Shown in pieces: positions 1 through 7,853 of a DNA stretch of 64,000 nucleotides. The DNA comes from Salinibacterium sp. PAMC 21357 (GTDB taxonomy: Bacteria > Actinomycetota > Actinomycetes > Actinomycetales > Microbacteriaceae). The position numbers and the translations under genes are program-made. Each line of letters begins with the position of its first letter. Position 1 is the first letter of the stretch. Below the pieces are notes generated by a model. The model had not been told where the DNA came from, searched no databases, and saw only the letters and a program-made list of their open reading frames with translations. The stretch is from the NCBI RefSeq assembly GCF_000247645.1, contig NZ_AHWA01000006.1:124001-188000 (forward strand), written 5' to 3'.

Positions 1-66
1 TCGACATCTAGACGAAATCGGGCGCTGCGCCGAGTGCCTACTGCCATGGGAAGGATTGCCAGATGA
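1..66 (+). CDS. C-terminal end of an upstream protein, truncated by the window edge
   Basis: Frame 1 is open from the first base and ends in TGA at 64-66, overlapping the ATG of the next gene in an ATGA junction at 63-66. The 21 visible residues are basic and end in MGRIAR. No domain can be recognised from so little. Because the next genes are polysaccharide-assembly genes and the junction is the usual 4-base overlap of this genome, it is probably the end of another gene of the same operon. That is inference only. Confidence 0.4.
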   Translation, partial: STSRRNRALRRVPTAMGRIAR

Positions 67-905
67 ACTTTGCCGACACACTTCGAGGGTTGGCGCGTCG
101 GTGGTACATCACCGTCCCCGGCTTTGTGCTCGCCATAATTCTTGCGATCTTTACCTTCACCACGGTTGAGCCGGGCTACGAGCGCACGGCGACACAGCTG
201 CTTCTGCCAGGGGAGGGCACAATTCCGACGGGCGCGACGAACCCGTTCCTTTTTCTCGGAGGGCTCACCCAATCCGCCGACGTCTTAGTTCGATCGCTGA
301 ACTCCGAAGAGGTAGTGGGAATGGTTGTCGAGGAGTACCCGGGGACCGAGATCGCTGTCTCAAAGGATCCAAGTACCTCTGGTCCAATCATCCTGATCAC
401 GGTAACGGCGACGAGCGACGCAAATGCGGCCGCCGCCCTGACGGATATTTTGAGCCGGTCTTCTGGTGTCCTCAGTCGTTTGCAGACCGAGCAGAGAGTG
501 AAAACGGTTGATCGCATTCAGATCTCCACGTTGACTCACGACCAGTCGAGCTCGCTTCAGCAACGGAATCGTCTCGCTGCTACGGCTGGCGTCGGTGCTG
601 GCATTGTGATGCTCACGGTTCTCGCCGCGAGCCTGATGGAAGGGCTGTCTCGCCGTGGGCGTCATCGTGCAACAAATGACTGGCAGGATGACGAAGAGGA
701 CGAAGAAGACGAAGACGAAGGCGAAGACGAAATTGCGAACGACGATGCCGATCGCAGTCGACAAACCGCATTCCAGCCGCCCCGCCTGTCCGGACGCGGC
801 CGAGTAGCTGGACGTGACCGCGCCGGAGTCAGATTACCGATCAAAGGTGGAGTAAGCACGAGCAGTGATCTGCCGGCGTGGCCCGTAAAATACCCAGTCG
901 AATGA
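63..905 (+). CDS. Wzz/YveK-like chain-length determinant-type membrane protein
   Basis: 280 residues. A membrane segment lies at about residues 14-34 and a second at about 176-196, with a roughly 140-residue extracytoplasmic part between them. This is the two-TM layout of Wzz/YveK polysaccharide co-polymerases, which set polymer length and work with a polymerase. The protein then has a cytoplasmic tail with a very acidic run at about residues 208-230 (repeated D and E) followed by a basic segment. No kinase domain is fused. It overlaps the O-antigen-ligase-like gene by ATGA, so the two are co-translated. The family call rests on topology and context rather than a diagnostic motif. Confidence 0.6.
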   Translation: MNFADTLRGLARRWYITVPGFVLAIILAIFTFTTVEPGYERTATQLLLPGEGTIPTGATNPFLFLGGLTQSADVLVRSLNSEEVVGMVVEEYPGTEIAVSKDPSTSGPIILITVTATSDANAAAALTDILSRSSGVLSRLQTEQRVKTVDRIQISTLTHDQSSSLQQRNRLAATAGVGAGIVMLTVLAASLMEGLSRRGRHRATNDWQDDEEDEEDEDEGEDEIANDDADRSRQTAFQPPRLSGRGRVAGRDRAGVRLPIKGGVSTSSDLPAWPVKYPVE

Positions 906-2320
906 GTGTCGGCGACCCGCCGCGGAGGCCCACAGCCATAAACACGCGGGCGGTGAATCGAGGGCGCGGGGTTGGCGCTGCCACAATGCTCACCGTCTAC
1001 ATCGTGCTTCTCCTGGCGTGGCCGTCATTCGTGACAATCACTCGGCTGGGGAGCCTGGGCCGCCCTTCCCTCATCTGGGGACTCTTTCTGCTGTTCTGGT
1101 GGGTGTTAAGCCGGCTTCAGGCCCGCCCGAGCGAGGTGAAATCAGTCCCGCAGCCCGTTCGCTATGCCGTCGTTGCGCTGGTGGTCGTTGCGCTGGTGAG
1201 TTTTGCCGCCGCGATGTTACGGGGACAGCCAGCCGATCAGATCAGTCCAGCGATGACGGCACTGTTTAGGCTCGCCTCGTGGGCCGGAGTGTTCTTCGTA
1301 GCCATGGACGGGGTCCGCACGCATGCGGATGCAGCCAAGCTGGTGCGTCGTCTGGGGGTCGGTGCCGCAGTGTTGGCGGCCTTGGGGCTCGCACAATTCG
1401 CAACCGGTCAAACGCTTCTCGACTGGACAACCGGCATTCCGGGATTGACGGTCGACATTGAGGGCGTCGCAACACGCGGGCCGTTTACCCGGGCCGCCGG
1501 AACGGCGATTCACCCCTTGGAATATGCGACAGCCGTTGTTGCGAGTCTTCCCTTGGTGATTGCTGCTGCCGCCAGCGGCGGATTTCGATCCCGTCCGTCA
1601 CGCAACGCCGGATGGTGGTGGGCCGCGGTTGCCGTCATCACGATCGCGTCCGTGATTGCGGTGTCTCGATCGGCAATCATCGGTCTCGCCGTCGCCGTCA
1701 TATTCGCGCTCCCTGCTGTTCCTTCCGTCTTTCGTTGGGTTATCGGAGTGGGCGGTGGGATTCTTGCGCTCGTAGTTCTCGCTGCCGTGCCTGGTTTGTT
1801 GGGAACAATCGTCGCGCTGTTCGCGGGAGCATCAGACGACGCCAGCACTCAGTCGAGAGTGGGGGCGCTATCGCGTGTGCCGGAGTTCATTTCCTCGTCG
1901 CCACTGATCGGTCAAGGTTTTGGAACATTCCTCCCGCGGTATTACATCTTCGATAACGCTTGGGTGCTTCTCTTGGTTGAGCTGGGTTTCATTGGTGCGC
2001 TGTGCTTCGCACTGCTCGTGGTCTTTGCCGTTGGCAGCGCCTACTGGGCAAGTAAGAAATCTCCGTTCACGAACACTAAAGCGATGAGCAAAGCGATCGC
2101 CGCGTCAATGATCACGATTGCCGTTCTTATGATCTTCTTCGATGGACTTTCGTTCACGATTTCGGCGGGTTTGCTCTTTTTCATGGCGGGGATGGCAGCG
2201 GCCATGCGCAGGGTTGCCTTCGCCCAGTCCGAGCAACACGAGAAGATGAAAACTGCGCCCCGAACGAGTTCTTCAGGCGTACCGCGAATCGCACACCGGC
2301 CGGAAGTCTCCGATGGCTAA
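902..2320 (+). CDS. O-antigen ligase/polymerase-like membrane protein
   Basis: 472 residues from the ATG at 902, which overlaps the upstream TGA as ATGA. An in-frame GTG at 878 would add eight residues and is less likely. The protein has about ten to twelve hydrophobic helices and a larger loop near residues 170-200, the layout of the Wzy_C / O-antigen ligase superfamily that polymerises or transfers lipid-linked glycans on the outer membrane face. The motif SRSAIIG around residue 260 and the late GxGxGTF-like stretch (GQGFGTF near 340) fit this superfamily. Neighbours are a Wzz-like protein and VanZ, which supports an exopolysaccharide role. Polymerase and ligase cannot be told apart here. 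Confidence 0.7.
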   Translation: MSVGDPPRRPTAINTRAVNRGRGVGAATMLTVYIVLLLAWPSFVTITRLGSLGRPSLIWGLFLLFWWVLSRLQARPSEVKSVPQPVRYAVVALVVVALVSFAAAMLRGQPADQISPAMTALFRLASWAGVFFVAMDGVRTHADAAKLVRRLGVGAAVLAALGLAQFATGQTLLDWTTGIPGLTVDIEGVATRGPFTRAAGTAIHPLEYATAVVASLPLVIAAAASGGFRSRPSRNAGWWWAAVAVITIASVIAVSRSAIIGLAVAVIFALPAVPSVFRWVIGVGGGILALVVLAAVPGLLGTIVALFAGASDDASTQSRVGALSRVPEFISSSPLIGQGFGTFLPRYYIFDNAWVLLLVELGFIGALCFALLVVFAVGSAYWASKKSPFTNTKAMSKAIAASMITIAVLMIFFDGLSFTISAGLLFFMAGMAAAMRRVAFAQSEQHEKMKTAPRTSSSGVPRIAHRPEVSDG

Positions 2321-2738
2321 GCGTTCAGGGCGCATCCGAAGCTGGGCGATCGTTAGCCTTGCCGTCTACGCAGTTGCAGCCTTTGGCGTTCTCTTAGCGC
2401 CGGTCTCGTATGGCAACATCATCGACTCGATTTGGGAGATGCTGCGAGGGTCGGTAGGAATCACTTTCGGCGCGGGCTGGATTGAATTCGCCGCAAATAT
2501 CGCGTTGTTCGTGCCTCTGGGGTTTTTGCTGACGATTCTGTTGAGGAATCCCTGGTTCGGCATAATGCTGGGCATTGCGGTGTCCATTGGTGTCGAGATC
2601 GCCCAGTTTATGATTCCGGATCGGCAGCCCACGATGCGCGACATAGTCTCCAACGCGTTTGGCGCCGGAGCGGGGGCGTTGCTCGGATGGCTGATCGTAG
2701 TGCGCCGGGAGCGCAACGCGGGTAAAGTCACTCGGTGA
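2313..2738 (+). CDS. VanZ family membrane protein
   Basis: 141 residues with four hydrophobic helices. The pattern NIALFVPLGF, then a short cytoplasmic link, then VEIAQ, then RxxxxxDIVSNAFGAGAGA is the signature of the VanZ family (named for a teicoplanin-resistance accessory gene). Its biochemical role is unclear, but members are common beside cell-envelope genes. It starts inside the last codons of the O-antigen-ligase-like gene (8-base overlap), so it belongs to that operon. It is the last + strand gene before a convergent operon. Confidence 0.85.
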   Translation: MAKRSGRIRSWAIVSLAVYAVAAFGVLLAPVSYGNIIDSIWEMLRGSVGITFGAGWIEFAANIALFVPLGFLLTILLRNPWFGIMLGIAVSIGVEIAQFMIPDRQPTMRDIVSNAFGAGAGALLGWLIVVRRERNAGKVTR

Positions 2739-2771
2739 CGACGCTTTCCTCCACCGTCGGCGGGCTACTGT

Positions 2772-3785
2772 TCAGGGGCGCACCACCGAGGGCGACCACG
2801 CGTGCGGGATGAACAGGAGGGGAGCGCCTGAACCGTCGGCGGGCAGACTCCACACATCGCTGTCGCCCACGACGTCGGGGCGGGGGAGGCCATAGAGCAC
2901 CGTCGCATCGTCGAGCCACTCGACTTGATCATCTACGCTGCGTTCCTCGGCCAGCACGGTCTCAGCCATTGTCGTCAGATCGAGCACCGCGATGCGCCAG
3001 TCCGGTGAATTGAGCGTGCCTATGTTCTTCTTGAACGCCACCCTGCTGCGGTCCGGTGAGAGGGATGGGCATTCCGCATTGCCGCGCACCGAGGTGAGGG
3101 TCTTGTCCACGAGGTCTCCGTAGACAAGCCAAGTCGAACCAGCGCTGGCTGCCGTCGCGTAGAAGTGGCGGTCATCATCGGCGAAGGTCACTCCCCAGAT
3201 GTTGCGATCGGCGGCCGTCACTTGCTCGCCATCCACGAGGAGGGTGAAATTCTCGATATTGCCATAGCTCTCGCCGGAAGACGTCGCGATTATCGTCTCG
3301 GTGGCGAAGCCCACTCCGGCATAAGAGATGCCTGTCACGAAGGAGGTCTCGGCCACTAAGTGCGAGTTTGCGGAGATCCGGGTACGGCTGGGCACTCCGG
3401 GCAGCGACCAGCTTTGCGCGTGCGCGCCGGTGTCGTCGATCTGGAGGGCGGTCCAGGTAGTCAGGATGCCGGCATCCGTCGTGAGGCACATCGTGAGAGT
3501 GGAGGTGGAATAGACGCGATCGCAGAGTTGCGAGGAGAGGGAGCGAATGCCGCTCGCATCGTCGAGGGGCACGCTCGCCACCTTGCCGTAGTCCGCCCCG
3601 GCGGCGGTATTGCGAAACTCGATTCGGTCTCCCGCGAACTCGGTCACCGGGATCACCGCGACCGAACTCGGCGCTGTCAGCGCTGTCTGCGACCGCAGGT
3701 AGGCGAGAGTGCCGAACACGATTACGACGATCAGTGCTGCCGCTGAGATTGCGCTCAACAGGACGATGCGCTGCCGGGAAGTCAT
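2772..3785 (-). CDS. membrane-anchored TolB-like beta-propeller protein
   Basis: 337 residues. One N-terminal membrane anchor (about residues 10-30) is followed by an extracytoplasmic domain with propeller-blade patterns, for example the LSPDRSRVAFKK stretch near residue 245 typical of PD40/TolB repeats and a final DVWSLPADGSG blade. The likely function is binding or scaffolding outside the membrane; no catalytic motif is visible. Its ATG overlaps the end of the MFS gene by 4 bases, making it the last gene of a four-gene minus-strand unit. The partner polysaccharide or protein is unknown. Confidence 0.6.
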   Translation of the reverse strand: MTSRQRIVLLSAISAAALIVVIVFGTLAYLRSQTALTAPSSVAVIPVTEFAGDRIEFRNTAAGADYGKVASVPLDDASGIRSLSSQLCDRVYSTSTLTMCLTTDAGILTTWTALQIDDTGAHAQSWSLPGVPSRTRISANSHLVAETSFVTGISYAGVGFATETIIATSSGESYGNIENFTLLVDGEQVTAADRNIWGVTFADDDRHFYATAASAGSTWLVYGDLVDKTLTSVRGNAECPSLSPDRSRVAFKKNIGTLNSPDWRIAVLDLTTMAETVLAEERSVDDQVEWLDDATVLYGLPRPDVVGDSDVWSLPADGSGAPLLFIPHAWSPSVVRP

Positions 3786-5077
3786 ACGTCAGCCCGATAC
3801 GGTCGGGCACCACGCAGAATGATCGCGACGATGGGGATCACGATCGCGATGGCGATCGATACCAGCGTCATCGCTGATTCGCGTCCGATTGCGAACCACA
3901 GGATGCCGAACCCGGCCGCTGAGACAAATCGTGAGAGTGCCACAACGGTTTGTGCGGCGGCGATCGAGGTAGCCCGGGTGTCTACGGTGGTGAATTGGGT
4001 GGCAAGCACGGCAAGGAGGCCGTCGGTTGCCGCGTAGAACCCGCCAAGCAGCACGAGGCAGAGGATCGTGATGGCGGCGCCGGTAACGGGGAGCGATGCT
4101 GAGATGTAGGCGGCGAGGAGTAACACGTGGCCGAGCACAAAGGTGCGCGCGCGGCCGAAGCGGTCGGCGAGTTTGCCGATCGGCACCGCGAAGATCAAAA
4201 AGGCCACGTTGGTGCCCACGTACAGCAGGGGAAAGTATTGTGCCGCAAACGAGCTGCGGTCTTGAAGCACGAGGTAGATGAAGCCGTCGCCGATCGTCAG
4301 GATCCCCAGCAGGCCAGCCACGAGAAGCAGGCGCTTGAGCCCCGGATTGTTGAGTTCACGCCAGCGAATGCGGCGACGATTTTTGCGGGGTTCCACGCTG
4401 GTTGCGCGCGGCTCGATGCGGGCGCGCGAACCTCGGTTCGGCACGATGATTCCGAGAACGGCAACGCCGACGAGAGCGAATGCGAGTGACACGACAAACA
4501 CAGTGCTGTACCCGTTCGGAATCAATAAAAGGATGACGAACGCAAGCAGCGGTCCGATCGCGGCCCCGGTGTTGTCGAGGGCGCGGTGCACGCCGAATGA
4601 TGCGGCGAGATTCTTGGGTTGCGATGCGGCGGTGATGAGAGAGTCGCGGGGAGCAGTCCGGATGCCTTTGCCCAGTCGGTCGACGGTCAAGACGGCGGCT
4701 AGCGCTCCGAAGCTAGTCGCGAAAAGCAGAACGATGCGAGCAATGGCCGACAGACCGTACCCAAAGAAGGCAACCCACTTTGGTTGGTCCCCGCGATCGG
4801 CGGCCCAGCCTGCGCCGATTCTCACGATGGCGCTGACGCCCTGGTACAGCCCGTCGAGCACGCCATACGCCACCGTCGAGAGCCCGAGTATGCCGGTGAC
4901 ATAGAGCGGGAGAATGGCAGACACCGACTCTGTCGAGATGTCGGTGAGCATGCTGACAACGCCCAACGAGATGACGACGGATGAGACGCCATTGGCAGCT
5001 TTCGTCCCTGTCGGAGTGCCTTCAGGACCCTCAGGCTCCTCAGGTTCCTCGGGCCTATTGGTCAGGGAGATGTACAC
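3782..5077 (-). CDS. MFS transporter
   Basis: 431 residues from a GTG start, with about twelve hydrophobic helices. The loop after helix 2 carries a GxxADRxG-type motif (GWAADRGDQ at about residue 91), and a matching GKLADRFGRAR motif sits at about 300 in the second half, both hallmarks of the major facilitator superfamily. The substrate cannot be inferred. The N-terminus has a short proline- and glutamate-rich repeat (residues 8-20, EEPEEPEGPEG) coded by a small GAG/CCT repeat. It lies 4 bases after the anchored protein at 5082-5654 and overlaps the propeller gene, so it is operonic with both. Confidence 0.8.
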   Translation of the reverse strand: MYISLTNRPEEPEEPEGPEGTPTGTKAANGVSSVVISLGVVSMLTDISTESVSAILPLYVTGILGLSTVAYGVLDGLYQGVSAIVRIGAGWAADRGDQPKWVAFFGYGLSAIARIVLLFATSFGALAAVLTVDRLGKGIRTAPRDSLITAASQPKNLAASFGVHRALDNTGAAIGPLLAFVILLLIPNGYSTVFVVSLAFALVGVAVLGIIVPNRGSRARIEPRATSVEPRKNRRRIRWRELNNPGLKRLLLVAGLLGILTIGDGFIYLVLQDRSSFAAQYFPLLYVGTNVAFLIFAVPIGKLADRFGRARTFVLGHVLLLAAYISASLPVTGAAITILCLVLLGGFYAATDGLLAVLATQFTTVDTRATSIAAAQTVVALSRFVSAAGFGILWFAIGRESAMTLVSIAIAIVIPIVAIILRGARPYRADV

Positions 5078-5081
5078 GGTG

Positions 5082-5654
5082 TTAGCTCGGGCCCGCGGTG
5101 AAGAGCGCGAAGATGGTAAAGCGCGTTATGGCGCCGTCGGTTTGGGTGGCCACGACAATGCTGTCGGCTCCGCTTGACCAGGTGGTGGCCCGAGTGTCGG
5201 GTGCTGCCGGCGTCTCCGCGCCCTGGAGCTCTAGGGCGCTGAAGACATCCTGGAAGTAGCTCTGCACCTCGTCCTCCGAGCGGGAAGATGACGCGACTAC
5301 TGTCACCTGCATGCGGTCGCCCTCGGTAGTGATCGCACTGCTTGTCACCTCCGTTCCCGGCGGTAGCGAGATGATGGAGGTGGGGAATCCGGTCACCAGT
5401 TTGCCGTTGGCGCTCGCCGACTCTGGCAGCGGCCCGCTAATGAGCGGTGATGTTTCGATACCCAGCTGAGGAGTCGTCGGTGTGGCCGTTGGCGGGGGAA
5501 TCTCGGAGCCGACTACCCGCGTAGTCGTCGGTGCGGGTTCCGCGATCTGCGCCGAATTGTCCGTAGCCAAAAATATCGCGATCGCCGCGACAGCGAGCAA
5601 CACCAGAACACCGGTGAGGATGAACGGGAGTCGCTGCCGCGTGATCTGTTTCAT
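5082..5654 (-). CDS. membrane-anchored protein of unknown function
   Basis: 190 residues from the ATG at 5654, which overlaps the stop of the acetyltransferase gene (ATGA). It has a single membrane segment at about residues 9-30, then a threonine- and proline-rich linker (about 45-60), then a roughly 110-residue extracytoplasmic domain with alternating hydrophobic strands. I recognise no family. Codon use and overlaps show a real gene of the minus-strand unit. The topology resembles small envelope accessory proteins. Confidence 0.65.
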   Translation of the reverse strand: MKQITRQRLPFILTGVLVLLAVAAIAIFLATDNSAQIAEPAPTTTRVVGSEIPPPTATPTTPQLGIETSPLISGPLPESASANGKLVTGFPTSIISLPPGTEVTSSAITTEGDRMQVTVVASSSRSEDEVQSYFQDVFSALELQGAETPAAPDTRATTWSSGADSIVVATQTDGAITRFTIFALFTAGPS

Positions 5655-6298
5655 GGGCCCGCGTCGACCTTCACCAGTTCTCCGCTGGCTTCGCGATACC
5701 GCTCGCCGGTGAGCGGGCAGCGAAAGTCTTCGCCCTCGGGCACCAGACGAGCACCCGCGCGGCCTACCCAGCCGATCTGGCGGGCGGGGCTTCCCGCGAC
5801 GAGTGCGAAGGCAGGCACATCCTTTGTGACGGTGGCTCCAGCAGCGACTAAAGCCCACTGGCCGATTTCAACGGGTGCGATGCAGACCGCGCGCGCTCCG
5901 ATGGCGGCGCCGGTGCGCACTGTTACGCCAACCGCTGGCCAATCGTCGCCCAACTTTCGTGATCCGTCTGGGTTGATCGCGCGGGGGTAGAGGTCATTGG
6001 TGAACACCACGGCGGGCCCGACGAAGACGCCATCTTCGAGAATCGCTGGCTCATAGATAAGCGCATAGTTCTGAATTTTGCAGTTGCGGCCCAAGACGAC
6101 TCCGGGCCCTATATACGCTCCTCGGCCGAGACTCGAGCCTTCGCCGATGACCGCATTTTCACGGACATGCGCGAGTTGCCAGACCACAACGCCGGGATCA
6201 AGGCGCGCTCCCTCATCCACCTGTGCGGTGCCAGCGATGCGTGGGGCGGGTTGAGGTGACAAGGTGTGCCTGTCGGGTCGGCGGGTATCAACTCTCAC
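5651..6298 (-). CDS. hexapeptide-repeat sugar N-acetyltransferase (WbpD/WlbB-like)
   Basis: 215 residues, probably from GTG. From about residue 30 to 165 it is made of left-handed beta-helix hexapeptide repeats ([LIV]-G-x-x repeats such as VIGEGSSLGRGAYIGPG), ending in the usual VTKDVPAFALVAGSPARQIG close. A C-terminal CPLTGERY segment is like that of the UDP-GlcNAc(3NH2)A N-acetyltransferases WbpD/WlbB, which acetylate amino sugars for surface glycans. It is the first gene of the four-gene unit and reads away from lhgO. The exact sugar is inferred, not seen. Confidence 0.8.
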   Translation of the reverse strand: MRVDTRRPDRHTLSPQPAPRIAGTAQVDEGARLDPGVVVWQLAHVRENAVIGEGSSLGRGAYIGPGVVLGRNCKIQNYALIYEPAILEDGVFVGPAVVFTNDLYPRAINPDGSRKLGDDWPAVGVTVRTGAAIGARAVCIAPVEIGQWALVAAGATVTKDVPAFALVAGSPARQIGWVGRAGARLVPEGEDFRCPLTGERYREASGELVKVDAGP

Positions 6299-6424
6299 CG
6301 GGAGGGTGCAGCGGTGACGCCCATCCGCGATGGAATCGAGAATTCCATGAATGCTAGCGTATTCGCATTCCCCTCGACGGGGAAGTGGCCCAGTCGGGTG
6401 ACCTCACGAAAGGTGCGGCTTGGC

Positions 6425-7633
6425 ATGGATGATTACCTGGTGATTGGCGCTGGACTCGTCGGTCTGGCTACTGCTCGGGCAATCCTTGAGAAGGCGCCGG
6501 GTGCTCGTATCACTGTGCTCGACAAGGCGGCGGATGTCGCGACTGCACAGAGTGGGCACAACTCGGGCGTCATCCACGCCGGTATTTACTACGCGCCGGG
6601 ATCGCTCAAGGCCGAGCTCTGTCGTCAGGGACGGATTGAGACTGTCGAGTTCTGTGAACGCTACGACATCCCGTACTCGCTGGTCGGCAAGCTCATCGTC
6701 GCGACGGACCAGACTTCGAAGGGACGGCTCGACGATTTGGAGCGCCGCTCGATCGAGAACGGGATTGTCGTTGAGCGGATCGGCGCCGGCGGTCTTGCCG
6801 AGCTCGAGCCGAACGTGCAGGGGGTGGATGCGCTGCTCTCGCCAACGACGGGCATCGTTGACTACCGCCGTATCGCTTCAGCGATGCGCGATGAGCTCGA
6901 AGCCGCGGGCGTCACGCTGCGGTTCACTGCGGAGGTGACGTCGATTGTCGAGGAAGAGGGGATTGATGGCGGTGCGGTGCGGGTAGGCGCGGCGGACGGT
7001 GGTGAGTGGGTTGCGCGGCGACTGGTTGCCTGTGCCGGGCTGCAGGCCGATCGCATTGCGAGGATCGCCAGCATCCCTATCGATTTCCGAATCGTCCCGT
7101 TCCGGGGCGAGTACTTTGAGCTCCCCGCAGATCGTCACGATTTCGTGAGACACCTCATTTACCCGGTGCCGGATCCCTCGATGCCGTTCCTCGGGGTGCA
7201 CATCAGCCCGACGATCGATGGCCGCGTCACGGTCGGCCCGAACGCGGTGCTTGGTTGGGCTCGTGAGGGCTACCCGCGCGGTTCAGTGCGGCCGTTGGAT
7301 GTTGTCGATTTCGCGTCGTATGTCGGCTTCTGGCGGATGGCGGCGCACAACCTGCGTCCGGCGGCTATCGAGATGAGGAACTCGCTCTTCACCTCTGGGT
7401 ACCTGCGTGAATGCCAGAAGTACGCGTCGGCCCTTACTCTGAACGATCTTGGCACGCGCTCAGCCGGTATTCGCGCTCAGGCTGTTCGCCGCGATGGTTC
7501 GTTCATTGAGGACTTTCAGCTTGAGAGCACTGCTCGGCAAATTCATGTCGGTAATGCGCCATCGCCGGCGGCGACTTCATCGATCCCGATCGGCCGAATG
7601 ATCGCCACTCGCCTTCTCGGCGGGCCACGCTAG
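6425..7633 (+). CDS. lhgO: L-2-hydroxyglutarate oxidase/dehydrogenase
   Basis: 402 residues. The start at 6425 is chosen because a GAAAGG ribosome site lies about 12 bases upstream and the Rossmann motif GAGLVGL then falls at residues 8-14; the open frame continues upstream without homology. This is a DAO-fold FAD enzyme with the LhgO/YgaF pattern SGHNSGVIHAGIYY around residue 45 and FRGEYF near 235. The family oxidises L-2-hydroxyglutarate to 2-oxoglutarate, as metabolite repair, with electrons passed to quinone or oxygen. It stands alone, divergent from the acetyltransferase unit. Confidence 0.88.
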   Translation: MDDYLVIGAGLVGLATARAILEKAPGARITVLDKAADVATAQSGHNSGVIHAGIYYAPGSLKAELCRQGRIETVEFCERYDIPYSLVGKLIVATDQTSKGRLDDLERRSIENGIVVERIGAGGLAELEPNVQGVDALLSPTTGIVDYRRIASAMRDELEAAGVTLRFTAEVTSIVEEEGIDGGAVRVGAADGGEWVARRLVACAGLQADRIARIASIPIDFRIVPFRGEYFELPADRHDFVRHLIYPVPDPSMPFLGVHISPTIDGRVTVGPNAVLGWAREGYPRGSVRPLDVVDFASYVGFWRMAAHNLRPAAIEMRNSLFTSGYLRECQKYASALTLNDLGTRSAGIRAQAVRRDGSFIEDFQLESTARQIHVGNAPSPAATSSIPIGRMIATRLLGGPR

Positions 7634-7689
7634 CGCCACGAAATCATCGGAAAATCCCGAGAATTCGGGCGTCTTTCGAGTGTCAGAGG

Positions 7690-7737
7690 TTATCCATAGG
7701 CTGTGGAAAAGTCCGTGAACTTATCCACAACTGTGGA
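7690..7737. promoter_or_regulatory. cluster of DnaA-box-like sites upstream of the nrd operon
   Basis: TTATCCACA at 7721-7729 is a perfect DnaA box. TTATCCATA at 7690-7698 and the reverse-strand TTTTCCACA at 7702-7710 differ at one position each. A perfect 6-2-6 palindrome, TCCACA-ac-TGTGGA, covers 7724-7737. In E. coli, DnaA-ATP binds upstream of nrdAB and links dNTP supply to replication start. A similar role here is inference from sequence only. Confidence 0.5.
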
Positions 7738-7745
7738 GGACACGC

Positions 7746-7793
7746 CCACTACATCTAGGGTTGGCGGCCTGCGGTACCCACGATATATAGTGG
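7746..7793 (+). promoter_or_regulatory. nrd promoter overlapped by two tandem NrdR boxes
   Basis: Two 16-base boxes, CCACTACATCTAGGGT (7746-7761) and CCACGATATATAGTGG (7778-7793), match the NrdR consensus acaCwAtATaTwGtgt and are 32 bases apart start to start, three helical turns as usual for NrdR pairs. A promoter fits exactly between them: -35 TTGGCG at 7761-7766, a 17-base spacer, -10 TATATA at 7784-7789. Each box thus covers one promoter element. NrdR, with dATP/ATP bound, represses ribonucleotide reductase genes. Confidence 0.8.
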
Positions 7794-7853
7794 TGTAACC
7801 GCTTCACAGGGGGTCGCGGATTTGTTAGTTTTACGGGGATATAGGGAGTTTTT

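Noticed and set aside
7656-7669. Rho-independent terminator after lhgO (CCCGA-gaat-TCGGG)
   Set aside because: The stem is only five pairs and is followed by a mixed sequence; too weak to list as a feature.
7690-7740. A replication origin, suggested by clustered DnaA boxes
   Set aside because: Only three or four boxes, no AT-rich unwinding region, and no dnaA, dnaN or rpmH nearby. Promoter regulation of nrd is the better reading.
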